Source: Kistimonas asteriae (GTDB lineage Bacteria > Pseudomonadota > Gammaproteobacteria > Pseudomonadales > Endozoicomonadaceae). Taken from it: a stretch of 64,000 nucleotides of DNA. The stretch is from the NCBI RefSeq assembly GCF_018263925.1, contig NZ_JAEVHF010000002.1:62001-126000 (forward strand), in the 5' to 3' direction. Below the pieces are notes generated by a model, which searched no databases, had not been told where the DNA came from, and worked only from the letters and a program-made list of their open reading frames with translations. How positions within the stretch are numbered: the first letter of the stretch is position 1; every line of letters starts with the position of its first letter. A program made the position numbers and the translations under genes. Positions 13,401-25,400 of this stretch are shown piece after piece.

Positions 13401-16400
13401 CGACGCCGATGACAATACACTCAACGGTGGTAATGGCGGTGATACGTTCACCGGTGGTGCCGGTAATGATGTGATTATCGGTGGTGATGATGCCAGCACG
13501 GATGTGGTGGATTATTCTGCCCAAACCTCTAATGTCACCATCGATCTGGAAAATCAGGGAATCAACAACGACGGTCAGGGCGGCATAGATACTTTAACCG
13601 GTATAGAAGAATTCATTGGCGGCTCTGGCAGTGACACCATCAGTGGTGACAGTAATGATCAAACCATTAAAGGCGGGAGCGGCAACGATACCCTTAATGG
13701 GCGTGATGGTGATGACACTCTCATCGGTGGTAGTAATGATGACACGCTGTCAGGCGGAGCTGGACAGGATACATTGACCGGCGGTGGGGGCAACGACACG
13801 GTTGATTACAGCTATCAAGCGACAGAAGTCGTAACAGTAAACCTTTCCACCAACCAGGCAACGGAAGGCAGTGTCACAGAAACCCTGAGCAGTATTGAAA
13901 ACGCTATCGGTGGTGCGCTGAATGATACGCTGACCGGCAGTGATTCAGCCAATAACCTGAGTGGCGGTGGTGGTGATGACATCCTCCGGGGCGGTGATGG
14001 AGCAGATACCCTGGATGGCGGTACCACAGGCGAGACCAACGGCGATACCGCTGATTACAGCCTGGATACCGGCGCAGTTACGATTGATCTTGATGGCATT
14101 TCGACGGATGGGAATGGCGATCAGGACACACTGCTTAATATAGAAAATGTCATAGGCAGTGATCACGATGATTCCCTGACCGGTAATAACAGTGTCAACA
14201 ATCTGCAGGGCGGATTGGGCGATGATTTCCTCTCCGGTGAAGATGGTGCCGACACCCTGGATGGTGGTGGTGAGAACGATACGTTGAGAGGTGGGGATGG
14301 CGCCGACATCCTGAGGGGTGATTCAGGCATTGATACGGCTGACTACAGCCAGGACGGTCTGGCGGGTGTCACCGTTGACCTTTCTGTAGAGGCCGGTGCG
14401 ACACCTGCCACCGCTATTGATGGTTCCGGAACGACCGATTCCCTGTACAGCATAGAAAATATTATCGGTAGTCAGGGTGCGGATACGATAACCGGTAATG
14501 ATCAAGCCAACCTGCTTCAGGGCGGCGATGGCGCAGATACCCTCAATGGTGGGGATGAAGATGACACGCTGGAAGGTCAGGTTGGTGATGACATCCTGAA
14601 AGGTGGTGCGGGTGATGACACGCTGGATGGCGGTGCTGGTCTGGAAGATACCGCGGATTACAGTGATGAAACCGGTAATGTCACCGTTAACCTTTCGGCT
14701 TCCGCACCTCAGGCAACAGACGGCACTGGTGGTTCTGACACATTAATTGGTATCGAAAACGTTAATGGTGGTTCGGGTGCGGATCAGCTGACCGGGGATG
14801 CCAATGAAAACCGGCTCGATGGCGGTGCCGGTGATGACACCCTGGTTGGCGGTCAGGGGGCTGATGAACTGATTGGCGGTGATGATATTGATACCGCGGA
14901 TTACAGCTCCAGTAACCTCTTTGTGAACGTCAACCTGCAGACCGGTACGGCCTCCGCCGATGGTTTCGGGTTCTCCGATACGCTTTCTGGCATTGAAAAT
15001 GTTATCGGCAGCAATGGTGACGATACCCTGACCGGGAACACTGAAGACAATGAACTGTCTGGCGGACTGGGCAGTGATACCTTCTCCGGTGGACAGGGGG
15101 ATGACACATTCCGTGGCGGTAGTGATGGCAGTGATGAAAACACCGTCGATTATACCAATGCTGCAGGGGCCGTGACCGCCAGTCTTACGGATGGCATGGC
15201 AACGGATGACGGCGACAGTGGTCAGGATACTTTCTTTGATATCGACAACCTCCGGGGTAGCGGCAATGATGACTCGCTCACCGGTGACGGCAATGCCAAC
15301 GATCTCTATGGCGGCGCGGGTGATGATAATCTGAAGGGGCGTGCTGGAAATGATCGCCTTGAAGGTGGCGCGAATACCGCGGTTGGTGATACTGCAGACT
15401 ACTCTCTGGCCGCTAATGCGGTGAATGCGAATCTTTCCATCAACAAGGCAACGGATGATGGGGATTCCGGTCAGGATGACTTGATTGAGATTGAAAACAT
15501 TATTGGCAGTAGCTCCCATGATGTGCTGACGGGGGATGCTAACGCCAATACTCTGCAGGGCATGAATGGCAACGATACCCTGAATGGCGGATCGGGCGCT
15601 GATACGCTTGAAGGCGGTGAGGGTTCTGACACCCTTGTAGGTGGCGCAGGCGCTGACAGCATTGATGGTGGTACAGGCACAGGCGTTGATACGGTAGATT
15701 ATTCATCCGATCTGGATGGTAACAGTGATACGGTCGGCGTCATCCTTGACCTGTCTGCTGCATCCAATCATGCCACCGATGGCAGCGGCTCTATTGACCA
15801 GATCAATAATATTGAAAACGTCATCGGCAGTAACTTCAAGGATACCCTGACCGGTGATAGCGGCGATAACAGCCTGTCAGGCGGTCTTGAGGATGATACC
15901 CTGGCGGGAGGCGCCGGAGCTGACACGCTGGATGGCGGCACTGAAGGCAGTGGCGGTGATACGGCGGATTACACCAATGCTTCAGGTTTTGTCACGGCCG
16001 ATCTTTCTGGCTCCAGTGACACTGCGATTGTTGATGGTGATGCCACCGATACGCTGATCGATATTGAAAATCTTACAGGAAGTGCTTTCGCCGATACCCT
16101 GACCGGCGATGGTGCCGCCAACACATTACTCGGTAATGACGAAGATGACACCCTCAGCGGCGGCGGTGGTGATGATACGCTGGAAGGTGGACTGGGTGAT
16201 GATATCCTCGACGGTGGTCAGGCTGCAGATACGCTTCGAGGTGATGCTGGCGATGATACGCTGACCGGTGGCAGCGGTGATGACATCCTTGAAGGTGGGG
16301 ATGACGCTGACAGCCTTGAGGGCGGTTCCGGTGCTGACCAGATCAAGGGCGGTGATGGAACCGATACGGCGGATTACAGTAATGATGCCAACAGCATCAT

Positions 16401-19400
16401 CGTTGACCTGGCGGCTGCAACACCCAATGCGACGGACGGCTCAGGTTCCACAGATACATTAGAAAGCATCGAGAATATCATCGGCAGTGCCGGCGCCGAT
16501 ACCATCACCGGTGATGACGAGATTAACCTGCTGCAGGGCGGAGATGGCGACGACACATTACGGGGCGGCGGCGCCGGTGACACCCTGGAAGGTGGTAATA
16601 ATGCAGACACACTCTTTGGTGATGCTGGCGATGATACCCTGGAAGGCGGCAGTGGTGGCGATACCCTGGATGGTGGTATCGGCAGCGACAATCTGAACGG
16701 TGGTGGCGGTAATGATACGGCTGATTACAGCTTGGCATCTGGCAGTGTGAATGCCGATATTTCCGGACCAACCGATACCGTCACGGTGGGCAGTGACACC
16801 GATACCCTGACCAGTATTGAAAATATCACGGGCAGTACACACGCTGATGTCATCACCGGTGATGATGACGTCAATGTCCTGCGTGGTAATTCGGACAACG
16901 ATACCCTGTATGGTAATGCCGAAGACGATGAGCTGTACGGTGAAGATGGCGATGATACGCTGATTGGCGGCAGCGGTAGTGATGTGCTCAATGGCGGTGA
17001 GGGCAGTGAAACGAACGGGGATACGGTGGATTACACCAGCCATGGCCGTATCGTCAACGTTGACCTCAGTGCGGGTACTGCCACCGATGGCACGTCCGAT
17101 ACCGATACCCTGACAGATATCGAAAACATCAAGGGCAGCGGGCTAAGTGATACGTTGACCGGTGACCTGAACGCCAATGTCATCGAAGGCCAGAACGGCA
17201 ATGACACCATCAATGGTAATGCCGGTGCTGACAACCTGCAGGGCGGTAGTGGTGATGACACCCTGATTGGCGGCCTTGGTAGCGATACGCTCAATGGTGG
17301 CACCACCGGTGAAACCGATGGTGATACCGCTGACTACAGCAGCGCGGCAAATTCCGTTACTGCGAACCTTTCTCTTGGTACCCCTCAGGCCACAGTAAGC
17401 GGTGATGCGACGGATACGCTGATCAGCATTGAAAACCTCCGTGGCAGCGACCACGCCGATACTCTGACGGGTGATGATAATGCCAATGATCTCTATGGTG
17501 GTGATTCCGGCGATACGCTGACCGGTAATGGCGGTGTTGACCTGCTGTATGGCGAAAGCGGAGATGATGTCCTCGTGGGTGGTGATGGTGCGGATACCCT
17601 TGATGGCGGCACTGGCGGTGAATCGGCCGGAGATACTGCGGATTACAGTGCCAGAACCACCGCCGTCACTATCAATCTGCAAAACCAGTCACTCAATAAT
17701 GATGGCAACAGCGGTCAGGATACCCTGGTCAATGTGGAAAACATTACCGGTGGCAGTGCGGGTGACACGCTGACCGGTGATGGTGGTAACAACGTCCTGA
17801 CCGGTAACGATGGTGATGACACGCTGGCCGGTGGCGGTGGTAATGACCGTCTGGTGGGCGGCGGTGGTTCCGATGTGGATACGGCGGACTACAGTAATGC
17901 GGCCGGTATTGTTGTTGCCAATCTGACGGATTCTGAAGCGACCGTTGATGGTGACGGTGGCACGGACGAACTCATTGATATTGAAAACCTGGTTGGCGGA
18001 GGCAGTGGCGACACGCTGACTGGCGACACTGAGGTTAACCTGCTGCAGGGCGGTGGTGGTAACGACACCCTGAACGGGATGGCGGGTGGAGATACCCTGG
18101 AAGGGGGAGATAACGACGATACCCTGACTGGCGGTGCCGGTATTGACATTCTCCGGGGAGGGAATGGCACGGACACAGCCGATTACACCGATGCGTTGAA
18201 TGGCGTTACCGTTGATTTAACCGCAGGGGCGAATCAGACGTCTGATGACGGTTATTTCACCAGTGACACACTGGATAGCATTGAGAATGTGACGGGGAGC
18301 CAGAATGCGGATTCCCTGACCGGTGATACAGCCAACAATGTGCTGACCGGTTTGGCTGGAGCAGATACGCTGTCCGGTGGTGGCGGGGTTGATACCCTGG
18401 ATGGTGGTACCGGTGATGACACCCTTACCGGGGGCACGGGTGGGGACACCCTGCTAGGCGGTGCCGGTAATGATGACCTGACCGGTGAGGATGGCGCCGA
18501 CACCCTTGAAGGCGGTGACAATGATGACACTCTGCGCGGCGGTAGCGGCAATGACACCCTGAAAGGCGATGCGGGCACCGATACGGTCGATTACAGTGGT
18601 GTAACCGGTATTGTTAATGCCAACCTGTTAACCAATCAGGCGACCAGTGATGGTGACAGCGGCCAGGATACCTTCGAAAACATTGAGAACTTGATTGGTG
18701 GTACCCAGGGAGATTCTCTGACCGGCAATAACCTGGGTAACCGGCTGGAAGGGCGTGAAGGCAATGATGTCCTTAAGGGAGGGTTGGGTGACGATGTACT
18801 CATCGGTGGTGATGATGTCGGCACCACGGATCGTGCTGATTATGATGATGCTACAGATAGCGTCACGGTCAATTTGACGAACGGCACAGCCTCCGGTGCT
18901 AATGGCAATGATACATTGACCGGCATTGAGGATCTTAAGGGCAGTAATCATGATGACATCCTTACTGGAAGTAGTGCTGCCAATGTCATCGAAGGACTGG
19001 ATGGTGCGGATACTATCCGAGGCGAAGACGCAGCAGATACCCTTCACGGCGGTAATCAGAACGATACGCTCTTTGGTGGTGATGGCGCTGATACGATTAA
19101 CGGCGATGCCAATGATGACACCATCAGCGGTGGTGCTGGAAACGATACCCTGAATGGTGGCGCTGATTTCGATACGCTGGATTACAGTGATTACAGTAAT
19201 GACCTGACCGTCAATCTCAATCTTACCCAGGTCAACGCTGGCGCTGGTGATGTGGATACCATCAGCAACTTTGAAGCTGCGATTACCGGCAGTGGCAACG
19301 ACACACTGGTGGGTACAACAGTCGCCAATACGCTCACGGGTAATGCAGGTACCGATAGCCTCACTGGTGGCGATGGGGACGACACGCTTAACGGTGGTGA

Positions 19401-22400
19401 CGGTGACGATACGTTTATCGAAGGCGCCGGCAGTGACACCATTGATGGTGGTGACGATACAGATACTGTGGATTACAGCAACCTTGGTGCGGGTCAGTCC
19501 GTTCAGGCGACGCTGATACTGGGCGGTGATGGTACCGCGGTATCCGGTGCCGATACCGATGTCCTGCGTAATATTGAAAATATCATTGGTACCAACGGTA
19601 ACGATACCCTGACAGGTAACGCGGTCGTTAATGAACTAACCGGTGGACTGGGTGACGATACCCTCACCGGCGGAGCGGGCAGCGATATCCTCAATGGTGG
19701 GGATAACACGGACCGTGACACAGCAGATTACTCCTCAAATACCAGTACACAGGGCATTGTTATCAATCTAGGTAACCAGGCGTTGAATAATGATGGTCAA
19801 AGTGGTGTGGATACGCTGACCGGTATTGAAATTATTCGCGGCGGTGCCGGAGATGACCAGATCACCGGTGATGCTGAAGACAATGATTTCTACGGCAACG
19901 GTGGTGCCGATACCCTCATTGGCGCCAATGGTAACGACAACCTGTACGGTGGTGACCAGAATGACACGCTGAGAGGGGGAGAGGGTACTGATCTGCTGGA
20001 TGGTGGTTCAGGTACGGATACTGCGGATTACACCGATGCAACGGGTGATATCGAAGTCAATCTCACAACCAACCGGTCCAAAGAGGGCGGGGTTCTGACC
20101 GACACCCTGAATGAAGTTGAAGATATTATTTCCGGTGACCATGACGATACGCTGATCGGTAGTGGTGGCGCCAACCGTATTGAAGGCGGACAAGGCAGTG
20201 ACAGCATTACTGGCGGTGCCGGCAACGACCAGCTGTTTGGTAATGAAGGCGCGGATACGTTCCATGAAGGTTCAGGCAGTGACACCATTGATGGCGGCAC
20301 GGAAGTCGATACTGTTAATTACAGCACTGTGGTTGGTAATGAATTAACGGTTGATTTAGATAATGGAACCGGTGGGGATACGGGTTCTGTTACCTTCAGC
20401 GGTAATTCTGATACCGACACCCTGATTGACATAGAAAATGTCACCGGCACGAATGAAAACGATGATATCACCGGCAACAGTGAGGATAACGTGTTGGCCG
20501 GTGGTGGCGGTGATGACCGGCTGGTCGGTGAAGCCGGTGACGATACTTTGGATGGTGGAACTGAAGGTGCGGGTGGTGATACGGCCGATTACGGTTACCA
20601 GACCAACGACATCAATATCAACCTGGCAGATAACACGAACAATGATGATGGTCATGGTGGCCAGGATACCCACATCGACATAGAGAATGTCACGGCAGGC
20701 ACCGGTAACGACACACTGACTGGCGATACCCAGGACAATATTCTGGATGGTGGTGATGGTAATGATACGCTTGCCGGTGGTGCTGGTGACGATACCCTGA
20801 ATGGTAATGGCGATATTGATACGGTGGATTACAGCAGTGCGGTTTCTGGCCTGACGGTTGATCTGTCCAGCGCCGCCCTGGTGAATGATACGCTGGGTGG
20901 GCAGGATACACTGCAATCCATTGAAAACATTATCGGTGGTAATTCTGCAGATACCCTGACTGGTAGCAGTGTTTCCAATGTGATTCAGGGTGGTCTGGGT
21001 GGCGATACTCTGAGCGGTCTGGCCGGAACGGATACGCTGGAAGGTGGGGATGGTGACGACACCCTCAATGGTGGTAACGACATTGATACACTCCGTGGGG
21101 GGAATAACGACGATACCCTGATCGGTGGTGCAGGCAACGATAACCTGTTCGGGGATGGTGGTAGTGATACGGCAGATTACAGTGCAGAGTCGCAGGCCGT
21201 TACCATCAACCTGTCCAACCAGTCGGTGAATAATGATGGCCAGGGTGGCAGAGATACCCTGAACAGTGTCGAGAATCTCTCCGGTGGTTCGAATAATGAT
21301 TCACTGACGGGTGATAGTGTCGGCAACATTCTTCATGGTAATGCGGGTAACGACGTACTGAGTGGCGGTGGCGGAGCCGATCAGCTCTTTGGTGATGCGG
21401 ATGATGACACCCTGCAGGGTGGTGCAGGCAGCGATACGCTGGATGGCGGCGGCGGCACCGGTGATACGGCAGATTATACCGGACACGGCAGTGCCGTAAC
21501 CGCAACATTGACCAGTGGTGGAGCTGGCTCAGTGACAGATGCTGGCACCAGCGATACGGATACCCTTGCAGGGATTGAAAATCTTACCGGCAGCAGTGGC
21601 GATGATACGTTGACGGGCAATGATCAGGCTAACGTACTCCATGGTGGTGATGGCGCAGATACGCTTAAAGGCGGTGATGGCGCGGATGTCCTTCGTGGTG
21701 GTGATGCAAGCACCGATACCAGTAATGCGGATGTGGCCGACTACAGTGGTGCCACCGGATCCTTGACCATTGACCTTGCCAGTGAGGAAGCCAGTAATGA
21801 TGGCTTTGGCAATCGCGATGATGTGATCGGTATTGAGCGTGTTATCGGTACGTCGAATGATGACTCGATTCGTGGTGATGCAGTCGGCAACCATCTGACG
21901 GGTGGGGACGGTAACGATACGCTTTATGGCGCGGGTGGTGTTGATACGCTTACTGGCGGTGATGATGCAGGGACTGTTGATACTGCCGACTACGGTAGTG
22001 CCGGTAACTTTGTTAATGTGGATCTGTCGTCTGGTGTCGCTTCCAATGATGGTGATGGTTCAAACGACATCCTGGTTGGTATTGAGAACGTCATTGGTAC
22101 CAGTAATGGTGACACGATCACGGGGGATGACAATGCCAACAAGCTGGAAGGTGGGAACGGTGCTGACACGCTGACAGGCAATGGTGGCGATGATGAGTTG
22201 CTTGGTGGTGAAGGTAACGACATCCTTGAGGGCGGCCTCGGGGCGGATACGCTGAATGGTGGGCTTGGCAACGATCGGGTTGATTACAGCGCATTCACTG
22301 GTTCACTGACCATCGATCGTTCCGGCGGTGGCAGTAGTTTCCAGGTGGATCTGGGCGGCGGCAACATTGATACCCTGATCAGCATAGAAGACCTGGTGCT

Positions 22401-25400
22401 GGGCGAAGGGGATGACCACATTATCGGTGACAACAATGATAACCGTTATGACGGCGGCATTGGTAATGACACCCTCGAAGGCCGCGGCGGTGATGATATC
22501 CTCAATGGTGATGAAGGTAACGATACACTCCAGGGCGGTGCCGGCAGTGACACCATGGATGGCGGTGAAAGTGCCAATGACAACGATACCCTCGATTACT
22601 CCGATACAACGGCTGGTCTGACTATCGATCTGGGTGCGTCCAGCGTTGTGGATGTGGGTCGTGGTACTGACATTATCGCTAACTTTGAGTCTGCCATCGG
22701 TGGTTCCGGTAACGACACACTGATTGGTACCGCAGAAGTCAACATTCTGGATGGCCAGGGTGGCGATGACACACTCTATGGCAAGGCTGGTTCCGATACC
22801 CTCATAGGTGGTGCACATGGCAGTGTTGGTGACACCGTGGATTACAGTTCACATGGCAGTAATGTCACTGTCACCCTGGGTGCCGGTGGTGACGGTACAG
22901 CTTCCGATGGCTCCGATACCGATACGCTGCAAGGCATTGAAAACATCAATGGTTCATCAGGTAGCGATACGCTGACGGGAAATGATGAGGTCAACACCAT
23001 CAATGGTAATGGCGGTGTGGATACCATCAATGCCGGAGGAGGTGCGGATACGGTCAATGGTGGTGCCGGTGCCGATATTCTCAATGGTGATGCCGGTGCT
23101 GACACCATCCACGGTGATGCCGACGGCGATACCATCAATGGCGGTAATGACGACGACACGCTTTACGGTGATGCTGGCAATGACACGCTGAATGGTGATG
23201 CCGGTGATGACACACTTTACGGCGGAACGGGTAACGATACGCTGGATGGCGGTACTGAATCAACCAATGGCGATACGGTAGATTACAGTGGCAAGGGCGC
23301 CATCACCGTTGATATGACGCTGGGTAGTAACCAGGTCAGCAATGATGGTGAAGGTGGTCAGGACACACTGAATGAAATAGAGAACATTATCGGTACCAGT
23401 GGCAACGACAGTATCACCGGGAATGCTGACAATAACCGGTTTGAAGGCGGCGACGGTGCAGACACCCTGAACGGTAATGCTGGTAATGACACTCTCTTGG
23501 GCGGCGGTGGTGTTGATACCATTGATGGTGGTGCTGACGACGACACTATTGAAGGCAACGATGCGAATGACTCACTGACCGGTGGTCAGGGAGAGGACTT
23601 CCTGAAAGGTGGCGCGGGCGAAGATACCCTCCTGGGTGGCGACGATGACGATACGCTCTGGGGAGAGGATGATAACGATACGATTGACGGTGGTGCCGGT
23701 AACGATTCCATTAATGGTGGTGGCGGAACCGATACCCTGCTGTTGACCGGTGCCACTCAAGCGGTGGACATCGACCTCAGTAGCAACACGGCGACCAACG
23801 ACGGCTATGGCACCAGCGATAGCAGCATCATCTTTATTGAGAATGTCACGCTGGGAGGCAATGGCGGTGTTGTAACCGGTACCACCGGCGTGAATGTGCT
23901 CACCGGCAGCACGGGTGTGGATGAATTCCATGGCAATAGCGGGAATGACACCCTGCTCGGGAATGAAAACAATGACAAGCTCTATGGTGATGCCGGCCAG
24001 GACACCCTGCACGGCGGTGCCGGTGACGACATCATCGAAGGCGGTACCGAAAACGATATCCTGCGTGGTGAAGACGATAACGACACCCTGCGTGGTGATG
24101 CCGGTCAGGACCAGTTATTTGGTGGTGCAGGCATCGATACCCTTGAAGGGGGTGATGATGCGGATACCTTGGAAGGTGGCGATGATGGCGACTTCCTCCA
24201 TGGTGGTGGAGGCGCAGATACCCTGAGAGGTGACGCTGGCGGGGATGAGCTCAATGGCGATGCCGGTGATGACGACCTGGATGGCGGAGCAGGGGCGGAT
24301 ACGCTGAATGGTGGTGATGATAACGATACCCTGACCGGTGGTACCGAAGACGATACTCTCAATGGCGATGCCGGTGATGACACTCTTATCGGCGGTGCCG
24401 GGGACGATATTCTGAACGGTGGTGCCGGCACGGAAGACTGGGCGGATTACAGCAGTGTCGCCGGTAATGTGGTGGCAGATCTCAGTGATACCGTTGGCAC
24501 CAATGCTCAGGATGGCGAAGGCTCCAGTGACACCCTCAGTAATATCGAAAATATTCGCGGCAGCGCCCAAATCGATGATCTTACCGGTGATGGCAATGCC
24601 AACCACTTTGTGGGTAATGGGGGTGACGACATCCTTTCCGGTGGCGGTGGTGCTGATCATCTGGAAGGGGGGGATGGCAATGATTATCTGACCGGTGGTG
24701 CAGGTGCTGACACCCTCGACGGAGGTGAGGAAGCCGGGGATAACGACACGGTTGATTACTCCAGCGAGACGGCTACGGTCACCGTTGATCTTGCCTCAGC
24801 CTCACAGACCGCAACGGTCAGCGCTGTGACAGACAACCTCTCCGGTATCGAAAGCGCAGTAGGCGGTAGTGGCGATGATACGCTGACAGGAAATGGCGAT
24901 GCCAACACCCTGACCGGTAATGCTGGCGACGATGTGATCAACGGCGGGGCCGGCAACGATACCCTGAATGGCGGCGATAATGATGACACGCTCAATGGTG
25001 GCCAAGGCAATGACAGCATTGACGGCGGCAGTGGTGATAATGACCTGCTCGATCTGAGCACGGCTACCCATACTATCAACCTGGATCTGGGGGATGGCGA
25101 AGCCGTACAAGACGGCTATGGCTCATCCGACAGTACCATTACGCGGATAGAGCATGTCACTGGTGGTGCGCAAGCTGACAATATCACCGGGAATGCCGCA
25201 AATAATACCCTTCGTGGCGGTGGTGCAGCAGACCGGCTTGCAGGCGGTAATGGTGCCGATACGCTCTACGGTGACGGCGGTGCTGATACTCTGGAAGGTA
25301 ATGGCGGTGATGACACTATCTACGGCGGTGATGGTGACGACACGATCACCTATGCTGATGCGGGTGCCGTCACCGTCAACCTGGCCACCAATACTGCCAC

